DNA of 64,000 bases from Cladorhizidae sp. MBARI D1340-BT2 (taxonomy: Eukaryota > Porifera > Demospongiae > Poecilosclerida > Cladorhizidae). Each line of letters opens with the position of its first letter. Within the stretch, counting starts at the first letter, position 1. The notes beneath the pieces are model-generated. The model was not told where the DNA came from. It made no database searches and worked only from the letters and a program-made list of their open reading frames with translations. Positions 47,301 to 59,514 of this stretch are shown in pieces. The stretch lies in contig JAQNBH010000006.1 in the NCBI GenBank assembly GCA_028752905.1, forward strand, positions 23,732,311 to 23,796,310. Direction: 5' to 3'. Made by a program: the position numbers and the translations under genes.

Positions 47301-47945
47301 TATTTGATATATTGTTACATATTATTATTGTTATTTGGCATATTGTTACATGTTATTATTGTTATTTGATATATTGTTACATGTTATTATTGTTATTTGG
47401 CATATTGTTACATTTTATTATTGTTATTTGGAAAATTGTTATAATAATTATTGTTACATGTTATTATTGTTATTTGGCATATTGTTACATGTTATTATTG
47501 TTATTTGGCAAATTGTTACATGTAATTATTGTTGTTTGGTATATTGTTACATGTTATTATTGTTATTTGGCATATTGTTACATGTTATTATTGTTATTTG
47601 GCATATTGTTAAATGTTATTATTGTTATTTGGTATAATTATTGTTACTGTAATTTGGTATACTGTTACATGTTATTATTGTTATTTAGTATATTGTTACA
47701 TGTTATTATTGTTGTTAGGTATATTGTTACATGTAATTATTGTTATTTGGTATATTGTTACATGTTATTATTGTTATTTTGGCGTATATTGTTGCATGTT
47801 ATTATTGTTATTTGGCATATTGTTACATGTTATTACTGTTATTTGGCATATTGTTTATATTTTTATTTGGTATATTGTTACATGTTATTAATGTTATTTG
47901 GCATATTGTTATTGTTATTTGACATAATTGTTACATGTTATATTT
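47300..47945. repeat. 31-bp minisatellite
   Basis: About twenty copies of ATTGTTACATGTTATTATTG followed by TTATTTGGCAT. It is open in all three forward frames (LLLLFGILLHVIIV type), an artefact of composition. It replaces the rest of the gag remnant and the end of the next gene copy. Confidence 0.92.
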
Positions 47946-48294
47946 GTTGCTATATCCACCCAGTCAATTCATCACAGAAAACTGCAAAGTTGGTACTTGC
48001 ATTGTAGATGGTGCCGACTATGATCATAAGCTAACTGAAAATAAAATTTAATTTCACGACATTAGTGAGAAAAATGGGTTATCAATACACAACTTTTCAT
48101 GACATATTTCTCTGCATGTCTTCATATTGATGTAAAAAAATAACAGATGTTCTAAACCAGCTAGACATATAGATTATTAGGCTTCTTATGTCAAAGGCAT
48201 AACATAATTTCTTTATTTGTTCCAAGAGGTTTTGTTAAGAATGCCTAAAATCCCATAAACACCCAAACAGTATTCCAAAGTAAGTAACACATAC

Positions 48295-49758
48295 CAGGAA
48301 TTTCATTTGCTTGCTGATCAGAAAAGGATTGAACCTGTAGTATTAACAAAAAATCACATTAAAATAAGCAAGCAAAGAGTATTAGCTCACATGTGTGGAT
48401 GGAAGACCTTCTGATAGGTCAAATTTTGGAACAGCACTTGTAGGAAATCCTGGATAAAATATATGTTTAATCAGAGAATGCATTCATACTGCATAGTGGT
48501 AGCTGCTATGCTAATACAATCAATGTTTGGTGCCATACTAGAGTGGTGTACTTTTAAAACCCACTTTTCACATTTTCTGTGATAATTTAAAACCATATAT
48601 TTTTTAGAGCACATGTTAAAATTGTAATAGTCACCCTACTTTCTTGACTTACATCTTTGAACTAAGCTGATGAAAATAGGATATGAATAGATACATTATT
48701 TCATATTGCATTTCAATTGATATTATTATAATTCATTTTGAAATTATAGAACTTCAAGACCTCTTTTCAACTAGTAGCTGGGCCTTCACATTTCTAATCA
48801 TAGCATCTTTACTAATTAAAAAGTGGATCCCTTTATCTTGATAACACAAGGTTAAAAATTACCCTTGTGTTCCTTGTAATTTGATGTGGACACTTTCATT
48901 GTGTGGGCCAATTTTTGTAAAACTATCCACATAAAAATTTACACATACCAGTATTATCTCTGGCTTGTTTATCAGAGAAGGATAGAGTCTGTAAAATAAA
49001 ACATTCATTAAATCTAGCAAATAGAAGATTGGCACACCTGTGTGGATCTTTTAATTGGATGACCTGATGTCTCAATTTTTGTACCAGCACTTGTAGGCAA
49101 TCGAGGGTCTAAAGTTCAGTAATCTAAATATAAATCAAGAATGCATTCATACTATATATGTAGGGATAATAAATCTGACCTGTATTATAGTAAATTGTAG
49201 TGCATTACTAAGAACAAGTGGACATAACGTCATAATTACATGACCTTAAATGGAGGTGATAGCATTCCATTTTTCACCTAGATATATGGAAATACAACAT
49301 CTGTCCAGAGCTATTAAACTTTACGCCAAATCACTAATATACAATGAACATAATCTGACACCATCTTATAGTACATATTTCTCGGCACTTCATCATCAGA
49401 TTGTTGAAAAAAATTATACAAGTTCTAAAATACTAGAGCGCTAGAACTGTAGGCAGCATGGGTTAGAATGAGGGCTAGTGGCTCCTTTTGATAAAAAAAA
49501 TCGATTTATTTTGCATAATTCTTTTGCATAATTCATATGGTAAAAACAAAAATCCATAGCAGTGTTCCACAGTAACTTACACATACCAGGATATTCATCA
49601 GTTTACTCAACAGAAAAAGGTTAAAGCTGAAGAAGAGAACAATCATTATTATAATAAACAACCTCATACAATAATAGTCACTTGTGCAGGTGTCTTGAGT
49701 GGAAGCCCTCCTCCTCATGTCCTTCCTTTTTGTATAGTACTTGTAGGCAATCCAGGAA
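48295..49758 (-). CDS. Modular gene D: three two-exon cassettes
   Basis: Minus-strand exons: beta 49682-49758 and alpha 49587-49626 (both with stops, decayed), beta 49038-49108 (DPRLPTSAGTKIETSGHPIK) and alpha 48949-48988 (TLSFSDKQARDNTG), beta 48391-48449 (GFPTSAVPKFDLSEGLPSTH) and alpha 48295-48334 (VQSFSDQQANEIPG). Every alpha is 40 nt, phase 0 to 1; intact betas are phase 1 to 0, so cassettes can be strung together. Acceptors end TTTAG, TCCAG or ACAG; donors are GTATGTG, GTGTG or GTGAGC. Further coding-like sequence at 47960-48030 matches that at 52232-52301. Protein family not recognised. Confidence 0.6.
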
Positions 49759-49769
49759 CTAAATTTTAT

Positions 49770-50622
49770 ATAATCACAGTTTACAACAGAATGTACTTGT
49801 CATAGCAGAACAGCTGCAAATTTTGTTTGCAAAATATTTGGCATATTTTATTTGAGTTTGATGTGCTTTTGTTTTTACTGAATGGATGATTGAGGCTGTG
49901 ATAAATGTTCTTGTGTTCGGAAGGTGTCTACATACATGGAAAAGTTGTGGGACTGATCCATATAGCTAACTGTAATCAAAAGACAAAATCTCCACATGTT
50001 GCTCTTCCTCATACTAAAAGCAAATGCTGGTTGAGTTTCTCATCATTGGAGTAGAAATGACCATCATCTTCACTATCCATTGTTAGAGAGTGAGCTTACT
50101 TTAGAATTTCAGGTTTAAAGTTCCGGAGGAGTTCATAATTCCATGTATTGAGCGAATTGAATATGTATGGAACTCACCCAGATGCATCTTATAATGATGT
50201 GGAGGAAGATTAGTTTGACTCATTCACGAGCTGGAGGCATTTACACCTCCTACATGCAAGGGCAGTTTCTGACAGCTCTAATAAATTTTAATTCTATAGC
50301 TGAAACTCAAATAAAGCATATCAAACTCTAATAGAGCACAAAGAATTATAGCAGTCGATGCATTGCAACCGAGCAGGAATAGAATATGAGTCAAGCAATT
50401 CAAGCATAGAATGGTGCTGGTTGCAAGCATGCAACATGTAGGTGCCAATTGAGCTCAGTTTAGCTAAATATTGCACACATAAACAAGTCAATTATAGTGT
50501 TGATGTTCCTTACCAATTTCAGTTCTTTACCAATTTCAGTTTGTTATAGATGGACCTAAAAATATATTTTTTTAATGAATCCAGATTTTAATTCGTTAAT
50601 TTTTTATATCTGCTAGGATGGG
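49770..50622. other. Flank of modular gene D
   Basis: No exon found. 50500-50610 is a diverged copy of 51550-51640. It stops at the left border of the tandem duplication. Confidence 0.45.
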
Positions 50623-50810
50623 TGTGTCCGTTTCATCCACTAGATACAGCAAGCATCCACCTCTCAGCTTTTTAATGTGAATATCTAATTACCCATGGGT
50701 TAATCCTGTTGTTTTAGTATGTGGTAAACAACCAGCGACATTTTATAATAGTGATCTGTTTTGGTTATCAAAGGTAATTCAATTCTCTGTCTTCACCATA
50801 CTCCCTCTAG

Positions 50811-50968
50811 ATTTCTTCGAACTATGCGTGTCTACCAAGATCTGTTGTGGAGAAGTTCGTTCAATTATGTAGTGTGATTAACCTTCAGAAGCCACAAACC
50901 AACAGTGCCCCACTTAAACCTATCATTTCTTCTGGGTTTATGACTCGAGTTTTATGACTCGAGGACAG
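50811..50968 (+). pseudogene. Orphan integrase exon (zinc region), left end of unit B
   Basis: Same exon as 14788-14931 and 58284-58427, with acceptor CCCTCTAG and donor GTAATA. It has a 14-bp internal duplication (TTTTATGACTCGAG) that shifts the frame. The following intron is cut at about 51015, two bases before its 3' AG, and joined to the modular gene, so no rve exon follows. Confidence 0.8.
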
Positions 50969-51092
50969 GTAATATTATTAGTACCAAATATGTTGGTATT
51001 TAGCATCGTCTTATTATAAGGATTGAGTTTGAAAGTTAAAACAATCACTGTAAAATTAAGCAAGCAAACAATACGATAGATTATTGGCTCAC

Positions 51093-51163
51093 ATGTCTGG
51101 ATGGTTGTGATGGAAGACCTGATGTCCTAAGTTTTGGACCACCACTTATAGGCAATCCAGGAT
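51093..51163 (-). pseudogene. Beta exon next to truncated alpha, unit B
   Basis: 71 nt, phase 1 to 0, encoding DPGLPISGGPKLRTSGLPSQ then PSRH, donor GTGAGC. Its alpha partner begins near 51035 but is cut after CTCAATCCTT by the Ginger-like sequence, so this cassette is broken. Confidence 0.65.
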
Positions 51164-51640
51164 CTAAAGTTTGAGTATATATCAAGAATGTATTCATACT
51201 ATGTAAGGACAATAAATCAGAGCTTATCCTTGGTGGCACAATAATCAACAAAGTACAGTGCATTTATAAAGAATAAGTGGAAAAACTGTCAATATTATAA
51301 GACTTTGAAAGGAGATGAATGTCTTCCAACTTTCACCTACCTCCATTGTAACACACTCTCTGCCCAGAGCTGTTTTAACTTTACACCAATACACAATGAA
51401 CACAAGCTGACTACATCTTATACACTATATTTATCGGAACTTCATCAGAATGTTGGAAAAAATTATACAAGTTCTAAAATGCTACAGCTGTAGAGCAGTA
51501 GATGGCTAGAGCATGTAGCTGCTGATTCAGCTCTCAGATTAGCTCCACACATACAATTCAATTATTGTGTTTATGTTCTTTACCAATTTTAGTTTGTTAT
51601 GGATAGACTTAAAATAAATTTCATGGATTTTTTTTAATGT

Positions 51641-51787
51641 CCACCAGGCACTACCATAGTGAAGTATCATGGTAAGCTGGAATTCCTTTTTGAACTAAAG
51701 ATGGAAGAAACTACCATCAGGATGCTAAGAAACTGCTTAAATAAGTTAGAGCTAAGACATGATTTTTTAAATATCAACCTCCATTGA
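51641..51787 (+). CDS. Coding-like frame, unknown, unit B
   Basis: PPGTTIVKYHGKLEFLFELK followed by MEETTIRMLRNCLNKLELRH up to a stop at 51785. CCACCAG upstream could be a splice acceptor. The same frame is open at 59055-59243, but the two units are almost identical, so conservation says little. It lies in an intron of the modular gene on the opposite strand. Not recognised. Confidence 0.3.
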   Translation, partial: PPGTTIVKYHGKLEFLFELKMEETTIRMLRNCLNKLELRHDFLNINLH

Positions 51788-51929
51788 ATATAGAGAGTAC
51801 CAGTGCAATACCTGGCTATAAAAATACATATCTACCCTAAGGGAAATAAAGGGAGTCGAACTACTCACTCGCCTTGAACATCTAAGGTGGGTGCTTGAAT
51901 TATGAAATTTGAATGTTGATTGTAAAATG

Positions 51930-52060
51930 CACACCCTGTGTTACCATTGCAATGAAGATAGAAGTTAGTTAGCTCTAGGTGAGGATTTGCTGGTTGTGAT
52001 TTACCATTGCAATAAAGTTAGAGGTTAGTTAGCCCTAGGTGAGGATTTGCTGGTTGTTTC
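51930..52060. repeat. Direct repeat, about 65 bp, two copies
   Basis: TTACCATTGCAAT.AAG.TAGA.GTTAG and CCTAGGTGAGGATTTGCTGG occur twice in tandem, and again at 59398-59515. Confidence 0.8.
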
Positions 52061-53366
52061 AATGTCTAGCTGGTGCCTTTACTTTAGCTAAGGCGTTATT
52101 GATCCCCTCATTGATTAAAACTATCAAGTAGTCGACTTCAGGTTCAACAAAGTCTACCAATGGATTTTTATTGCTAACTTTCCTTATATCTTTGCTATCT
52201 GTCACATTACTATGATGCACTGGGCGGTCGCTACAAGCATCCAGTCATCAGAGAAAATTGCATAGTGGATACTTGTAATGTGGAAGGTGCTGACTATGTT
52301 CCTATGCAAACTGAAGTGCAAATTTAATGTTTGTGACATGATCTGAGAAAAATAGGTTATCAATAGACACAATCTTTCATATGACATATTTCTCAGCATG
52401 TATTCATATTGATGTAAATCTCACAGATGTTCTAATCAAGCTATCCTATACAATATTAGGGTTCTTATGACTATTACATTACAAAATTTCTTTATTTGTT
52501 CCGAGAGAATTTTGTCATAAACACCTCATCTAAACAGTATTCCAAACAAACCAGGAATTTCATAGGCTTGCTCACCAGTCAAGGATAGAGCCTGTAGGAT
52601 TAACAAAGCAACACATAAAAATAGGCAAGAAAACAATATAATAGAGTATTGGCTCACAAGTATGGCTGGAAGACCATCTCCTGAGAGGCCAAAAGTTGGA
52701 ACATCACTTGTAGGCAATCCTGGATAAAAAATGGGACATTCTAGAATGCATTTATACTGTGTGCATACTAAGATAATACAATCAATGTTTGGTGCCATAC
52801 TAGAGTGGTGTAGTTTTAGATCCTACTTTTCCCATTGTGTTTTAAAAGAATGCTTGCCCATGTTTTTATAGAGCATATGTAAAAATTGTCAGAGTAATCC
52901 TACTTTCTTGACTGACATCTTTGAACATGAGCTGAGAAAAATAGGATATGAACACAATATTTCATGTTGCATTTCCTTTGGCATATATTTCATCTTGAAA
53001 TTATAGAACTTCTAAATTAATTCCCTTTATCTTGGATAACCTGAGGAAAAATATAACCTTCGTGCTTCTTAATCCTTCGTGCTTGTTGATTAATTTAATG
53101 AAAGCACGTTTATTGTATGGATCAATTTGTGTAAAAATTATCCACATGGAAAAATAAACAGATTGAATAAATCCAGTATTCCAAAGTAAGTTACACCTAC
53201 CGAGATTTTCACTGGCTTGCTCATCAAGGAAGGATGGAGTCTCAAAAATAAAACATTCATTAAATCAAGAAAATACAACAATAGAGTATACACCTGTATG
53301 GATCTTTTGAATGGAAGACCTCTGATGTCCCAATATTTCTACCAGCACTTGTAGGCAATCCAGGGT
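52059..53366 (-). CDS. Modular gene B: two cassettes and a terminal exon
   Basis: Exons: beta 53294-53366 (has a 2-nt insertion, so 73 nt), alpha 53201-53240 (TPSFLDEQASENLG), beta 52658-52719 (GLPTSDVPTFGLSGDGLPAI), alpha 52552-52591 (ALSLTGEQAYEIPG). A coding-like stretch at 52232-52301 (FHITSIHYAIFSDDW) follows, then a probable last exon 52059-52209 with SNKNPLVDFVEPEVDYLIVL and NEGINNALAKVKAPARH before TGA. Alpha/beta lengths and phases match gene D. Acidic, Pro/Ser-rich repeats suggest an extended protein. The final exon enters in phase 2 while alpha leaves in phase 1, so an extra exon in between is needed. Function unknown. Confidence 0.55.
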
Positions 53367-54190
53367 CTAAAGTTACAGTAATCAAAATATAAATCAAGAA
53401 TGCATTCATACTATATATGTAGGGATAATAAATCACAGCTGTATCGTGATCCTCTAAATAATAAATTGCGTGCATATATAAAGAACAGGTGGACAAACTG
53501 TCAGAATTACATGATATTAAAAGAAGTCAATGATTTCCATTTTTCACCACATACAACCTAAATACATTATCAGTCTCCAGAGCTCCAAGTTTCTGTTTAA
53601 CTTGACACTGATACACAATGAACATTAGCTGAGAAAAATGAGAGATAAAAAACACATCTCATGGTATATATATATTTCTTGGCAATTCTTCATCTGATGT
53701 TTGTCAAAAGTTATAGAAGTTCTAAAACTGCTAGGGCGTTAGAGTAGTAGGCATCTAGGGCTAGAGGCTCCTATTGATGACAAGTACAAACTTTGGCTTT
53801 CTATTTCAAAAAGGTTGTGATAAATAACTGAATACAGAAAAAATATGGTGATCTTGGTGGTCTTGGCTTCAGTTCAGGTTCTCGAGAGTGGCTCCCCAGC
53901 AGCCAGGGAAGTCCATTCCGATTCAACTGCTAACATTCTGGTGCCAGGCAGCGCAATGAAAAGTACAAGTAGTCGGAGATTCTGTGTTTGTGTTTTAACC
54001 GCTTCACCGCATAGAAGCGCGAGATTGAGTGACCGTCGCGTTAATAATTATTAAACATCAACCGTTGACTCTACATATTCAAAACTTACCGTAAATGTGC
54101 ATGATGGACTGTTCTATTTCACCAAAAAATTTAAGAACCGTAGCACGTAGGTAACTGTGACGTCAAACAATTTTGAATTCAAGCAAAATA

Positions 54191-55122
54191 ATGGCTGAAA
54201 TATTTGATCGTGCTCGCGTGTTAGAGCTGTTGTTTGATGGCGGTTTCGACCTCTCTGACTATGATAGAGATGAAGATGATGAAGGTCAAGTGTCTTCCTT
54301 CCTTGGTGATGAGGTATTAGACCCTAAGAAGTTGGCAGCTTTTTGTCCAGAGCTTTAACTTCAACTCCTCAGGATGTTGGACCAAACACTTCAAGTGCCA
54401 GTGCTTCTGATGGAGCTTTTATGACTCCTGATGAAGAGTATGAGTTGCTTGGTAAGTATGAGTAGATATCTATAGAATGGAATATAATATTTGAGCTATC
54501 AAGAGACATAATAAGCCAGAAATATATATCACTAGGTTATAAAGTTCCTAGTTATAAAGTTCACTAGGTTGTAAAGTTCATAATAATAATCTTTTATATA
54601 GGTTTAGCCACTGATCTTGAATCTGCTGAATCTCTGAGTGATCCTGCAAACTCTCCTCCGAGTGGTCCTGCAAACTCGCCCCCAATTGCTTCTCCTACCA
54701 TCTTCTCCTTCATTTGATGTAGTTCCATCTTCTGACTCAGAAGTATCACTGTTACCTTCTGATCGCTGAGACAGGGGGCGTGTTGGATGCCGAGGCCGAG
54801 GAAAAGGCCAAGGAAGAGGAAAAAGCCAAGGAAGAGGAAAAGGCCAAGGAAGAGGAAAAGGCCAAGGAAGAGGAAAAAGCCAAGGAAGAGGTAAAGGCCA
54901 AGGAAGGCCAAGGAAGAGGAAAAGGCCAAGGCCAAGGAAGAGGAAAAAGCCAAGGAAGAGGAAAAGGCCAAGGAAGAGGAAAAGGCCAAGGAAGAAGTCG
55001 AGGCCAGAGGTAAGAGGCACAAGACCTTTTGTCACTGCTCTCTTTGTGGTATTAGCCTTTGTGCTGTGCGTGGAAGGACATGCTTCAGGGAATTCCACAC
55101 ACTCTCTGACTACTCGCACTAG
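54191..55122 (+). pseudogene. piggyBac transposase remnant (P1), unit B
   Basis: ATG at 54191 (MAEIFDRARVLELLFDGG, then the acidic SSFLGDEVLDP motif). A frame change leads to TSTPQDVGPNTSSASAS, MTPDEEYELLG and a donor GTAAGT. The next exon from about 54601 (LATDLESAESLSDPANSPP) follows acceptor TTTATATAG. After an 18-bp repeat tract (54790-55000), the Cys-rich zinc domain CHCSLCGISLC..TCFREFHT ends at TAG 55120-55122. The DDE core is absent. A 12-bp deletion near 54690 distinguishes this copy. Confidence 0.75.
54785..55000. repeat. 18-bp coding-type repeat in P1
   Basis: Units GCCAAGGAAGAGGAAAAG and variants read AKEEEK, GRGKGQ or PRKRKR depending on frame, none with stops. Equivalent tracts are at 20290-20515 (complement) and 62240-62450. 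Length differs among the three copies. Confidence 0.9.
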
Positions 55123-55734
55123 CTTCCTTTCTCTTCGAGATTTTCTTTGTATTGCTTTTGTAGTATGTACATGTGTTAGGCATGTACATGTATACTTCTT
55201 TTCTTTATCATTTATGCATGCAGACATGTGTAGTACACGTATGTTTTCTTGATGAGTCTTTGCTTTAATTGTGCCTTTCTGCAACATCTTGAAATTTTCA
55301 ACTTTCAATACAGCCAGACCTTCCTCGTGGTGCTTGACAACAGTCGATACTCTTATAGACTGACAAACATGGCTATATCTGCAAAATAGAAAAATTAGGG
55401 CATTCAATATTCATAAATTATGCCAAAAAATGTACATTTTTCAGATTATATGCTGTTTGCAGTTCGATAAGCGACCATATTTTAGTATTTGATCTGAAAA
55501 ACCATAAAGTATACTTGTAATAGTCGATAAATGCAGTGATAAAAAGTATTCTAATAAAAAATGGCTTGTGGTTGGTTGCTAGGCAACACATTTATCACCA
55601 AGTTGATCAGTAACTCTTTGTCAATCATGTTGATATGCGGTTTGCTGGGGACTTTTCTGACCAATGATCAGATACAAAAATTAAGTAAAGATAGGTCAAA
55701 ATCTCAAAATGAAGTCGACGGTGAAAGCGTTAAT

Positions 55735-56600
55735 ATGGCTGGCAATATTGCTTAACATGTTTCTAGTGCTTCTACTAGATCTGGATCCTTGCCTTTCCAT
55801 ACAGCCTCACAACCAAGTTATTTTTTTTTGCCCAAGCAACCTTTTTGATAAAGACAGTGTTAGGATCATTCCAGACGACTTAGTTACCTTTCGTAGCAGT
55901 GGCTTAATTTTGAAGGTCGAGTGCCCTGTTATCTTTGCTTGACAGTTGTGACAAGGATAGTCCATGAAGGCTTGAATCTCTAATGCTCTGTAAATAAGAA
56001 TGGAATTGCTAACTGGATAATATTTATATCTTTATGCAAGCATACAGTCAGGTAGGTAATTATTACTTTGTAGTTATGTATATGGAAATATGCAATAGTT
56101 TCCTACAAGCAGCATAAACAGATGCAGTATCACAAGCATTCTGTGTAGTATTAGCTACCTGCACAACAACACGCAATTTAAGTGAGATGCTTAGCAGTTC
56201 TTAGCAATGGCTACTAAACCAACATTCCTCGAATTCTTTCCAAGACAGGGATTTGGAATCAGCAGCAATAGTGATAGGAATTCTTATAAGTTGCTGAAGT
56301 TTATGAGGGAAGATGATTCCAAGATATATGCAGTAAAAAAAATTATAATTCAGCATGCTAGCTTGTAAAAAATAGAACACTACATCCGTCATCAGTGTTT
56401 GGATGAGCTATTGAGAATAATGACTTGAGTATACAGAGAAGGATGCTGGGGACCTGTAAGTATTATGCAAATAATTATTGATTCTTGTGATATGTGCAAC
56501 CAATGCTACAAGAACTATCTTTAAATGCATGAAAGATAATGAAGATCTACCTACACTAACCATAAAGCAAGAGAGTATTATATTTTATAAAAAAATATGA
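55735..56600. other. Non-coding part of unit B with intact TTAA site
   Basis: Contains the empty target site TTGCTTAACATG (near 55750) of the P2 insertion seen in copy A. No exon recognised. Confidence 0.6.
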
Positions 56601-56848
56601 TCATAGGCATTTTTGTAAACATTGAGACAACGTTTTATTGATGTCTCAAAGTATAAATGCACAGGGTTAATAATATTTATTACCACAATGCCCGGACCAT
56701 TGTGTCAGTACTACTCCACAGAACACTTGTGGCACTGCCTTTCTATATACTGCTTGAAGGCAATTGTTGCATCTCGCCAATTACAATATATATGTTACCC
56801 GCAAACCTGGAATTTGCTCAATCCTAGGATCGCGAAAGCCAATACCTG

Positions 56849-57149
56849 ATCACCAATTAGATCAAAACAAGTTTGCTCCCACGTGGGAAGAGGTTGTAGG
56901 AAGGAGAAATGGAAGGAGAGAATGCCTATGATGATTAATGTTCAGCAATCCTTTCTTTCTGGAAGGAACCTTGGAAGCAAAACCATATCAAGAACAAAGG
57001 GACAAGCTGTTGTCAAATTTCTGAAAGGGGAGATGGCGAACAGTGATCCTAAATTCAATTTTTGGGTGAAAAAAAAAGTTTTTAACTTTTGGAGTACCCT
57101 GCTCTTGGGCTTAAGGATGTACTTTGTATACCAGCAAAGAAAAAGGTGA
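56849..57149 (+). pseudogene. N-terminal region of Ginger-like element, unit B
   Basis: Counterpart of 16085-16380: MINVQQSFLSGRNLGSKTIS and QAVVKFLKGEMANSDPKF. Also carries the later frame slip before GLKDVLCIPAKKK. Confidence 0.6.
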
Positions 57150-57384
57150 TTAAACCCATATAGCCAGTGATATATTTAGTGAGACATATTTTGTTGTTAG
57201 ACAGGTCTCCTTATTTTATAAGTTTAAAGCCACAAGTCAAGTGCCAATCTATAGGCATGGATGATAATAACAAAGACAAAACTTTGTTTAATTGATTGAA
57301 ATCCAGTAGCCATTCGCTTCATGAGCCAGATGCTTTACTGAATCGCAGTTATACGGTGTCATTTTAATCTAATCTTTTTTTCAG

Positions 57385-58427
57385 GATGAGAATGACTCCT
57401 CCATCCTTGGTCATTATCGGAGAGTGGCTTACATTGAAGAGTTTCATACTATTTTGAATAGAGTGCACTGTGATGTTCAAGGTCATATGGGCTATAAAAG
57501 GCTCTAGCCGAGGTACAGAATGTCTATCATTTCTATATAAAAACAGATTCTATGCATGTGATCTTGTGTTTGAAATGTAGCCCTTGATGCATGCTCTCAT
57601 TTTGGCACTCAAATATTGTAGGTACAGTGTAGCTCTACTGGTTGAGCACCTAAAGATTGCACGTGAGATTGAAAATTGTGACTGACTGTCAGTTATATAA
57701 GCTGTGCATAATATGGGTATAGCTCATGTCAACCATAAAATGTTTTTAATCAGGTGACCATGAATATTTGAATTGAGGTCCTGACATAAGGTTGCTATCT
57801 CTAACTTTTATATGGTTTTGGTAAGTGCAAACATACAATTTGTCATATCCAAATTCAATTGAGTCCAAGGACAGTGCAGCGCAGCATATGAGTAAAACAC
57901 TACTATTGTAGTAGTAACCTACAATTCACTTTTATTGAAAAATTGGAACACACAGCAAGTTACATTTTGGACACAACATAAAACACTCGATATGAAGTAT
58001 GTTGACGTTTGGATGTTATGAATCCTTATGTTTCACCTATTTCATATTTTATATCGATTTGACCTACATCCTTCTAATAGTAGCAAAAACATGGGTGTGT
58101 CCGTTTCATCCACTAGATACAGCAAGCATCCACCTCTCAGCTTTTTAATGTGAATATCTAATTACCCATGGGTTAATCCTGTTGTTTTAGTATGTGGTAA
58201 ACAACCAGCGACATTTTATAATAGTGATCTGTTTTGGTTATCAAAGGTAATTCAATTCTCTGTCTTCACCATACTCCCTCTAGATTTCTTCGAACTATGC
58301 GTGTCTACCAAGATCTGTTGTGGAGAAGTACGTTCAATTATGTAGTGTGATTAACCTTCAGAAGCCACAAACCAACAGTGCCCCACTTAAACCTATCATT
58401 TATTCTGGGTTTATGACTCGAGGACAG
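57385..58427 (+). pseudogene. Integrase H2C2 exons, unit B
   Basis: Exon 57385-57512 lacks the TAA found in copy A (reads EEFHTILNRVHCDVQGHMGY) but has the shared TAG after YKRL. Exon 58284-58427 is a full 48-codon phase 0-0 exon. The rve, CXC and protease exons are absent: the element ends at about 58474 in the alpha exon of the modular gene. Confidence 0.75.
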
Positions 58428-58551
58428 GTAATATTATTAGTACCAAATATGTTGGTATTTAGCATCGTCTTATTATAAGGATTGAGTTTGAAAGTTAAAA
58501 CAATCACTGTAAAATTAAGCAAGCAAACAATACGATAGATTATTGGCTCAC

Positions 58552-58622
58552 ATGTCTGGATGGTTGTGATGGAAGACCTGATGTCCTAAGTTTTGGACCA
58601 CCACTTATAGGCAATCCAGGAT
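58552..58622 (-). pseudogene. Beta exon next to truncated alpha, unit C
   Basis: Same as 51093-51163, with the same chimeric junction at about 58474, so the fusion predates the duplication. Confidence 0.65.
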
Positions 58623-59054
58623 CTAAAGTTTGAGTATATATCAAGAATGTATTCATACTATGTAAGGACAATAAATCAGAGCTTATCCTTGGTGGCACAA
58701 TAATCAACAAAGTACAGTGCATTTATAAAGAATAAGTGGAAAAACTGTCAATATTATGACTTTGAAAGGAGATGAATGTTTTCAACTTTCACCTACCTCC
58801 ATTGTAACACACTCTCTGCCCAGAGCTGTTTTAACTTTACACCAATACACAATGAACACAAGCTGACTACATCTTATACACTATATTTATCGGAACTTCA
58901 TCAGAATGTTGGAAAAAATTATACAAGTTCTAAAATGCTACAGCTGTAGAGCAGTAGGAGGCTAGAGCATGTAGCTGCTGATTCAGCTCTCAGATTAGCT
59001 CCACACATACAATTCAATTATTGTGTTTATGTTCTTTACCAATTTTAGTTTGTT

Positions 59055-59243
59055 ATGGATAGACTTAAAATAAATTTCATGGATTTTTTTAAATGTCCAC
59101 CAGGCACTACCATAGTGAAGTATCATGGTAAGCTGGAATTCCTTTTTGAACTAAAGATGGAAGAAACTACAATCAGGATGCTAAGAAACTGCTTAAATAA
59201 GTTAGAGCTAAGACATGATTTTTTTAATATCAACCTCCATTGA
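59055..59243 (+). CDS. Coding-like frame, unknown, unit C
   Basis: Counterpart of 51641-51787, here open from an ATG at 59055 (MDRLKINFMDFFKCPPGTT). Same caveats. Confidence 0.3.
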   Translation: MDRLKINFMDFFKCPPGTTIVKYHGKLEFLFELKMEETTIRMLRNCLNKLELRHDFFNINLH

Positions 59244-59514
59244 ATATAGAGAGTACCAGTGCAATACCTGGCTATAAAAATACATACCTACCCTAAGGGA
59301 AATAAAGGGAGTCGAACTACTCACTCGCCTTGAACATCTAAGGTGGGTGCTTGAATTATGAAATTTGAATGTTGATTGTAAAATGCACACCCTGTGTTAC
59401 CATTGCAATGAAGATAGAAGTTAGATAGCTCTAGGTGAGGATTTGCTGGTTGTGTTTTACCATTGCAATAAAGTTAGAGGTTAGATAGCCCTAGGTGAGG
59501 ATTTGCTGGTTGTT

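Larger units (their letters stand above)
53999..55729 (+). mobile_element. piggyBac derivative P1, copy in unit B
   Basis: TTAA at 53995-53998 and 55730-55733. Ends CCGCTTCACCGC and, on the complement, CGCTTTCACCGTCGAC. 1.73 kb, shorter than copy A because it lacks the fold-back block. Confidence 0.85.
50623..58091. repeat. Tandem segmental duplication, unit B
   Basis: The sequence from 50623 (GGGTGTGTCCGTTTCATCCA) recurs from 58092 onward. Landmarks keep an offset of 7447-7459 bp throughout. Divergence is low (scattered substitutions and small indels). Unit B holds a truncated end of the Ginger-like element, cassettes of the modular gene, a piggyBac derivative and the 5' part of the Ginger-like element. 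Confidence 0.93.

Noticed and set aside
47267..48007. 246-codon hydrophobic frame resembling a membrane protein
   Set aside because: It is the translation of the 31-bp minisatellite, open in several frames, and fused to an unrelated gag remnant.
52202..52399. 65-codon minus-strand frame as a complete small gene
   Set aside because: Only part of it looks coding, and it lies between a cassette exon and the terminal exon of the modular gene, so it is treated as a possible internal exon.
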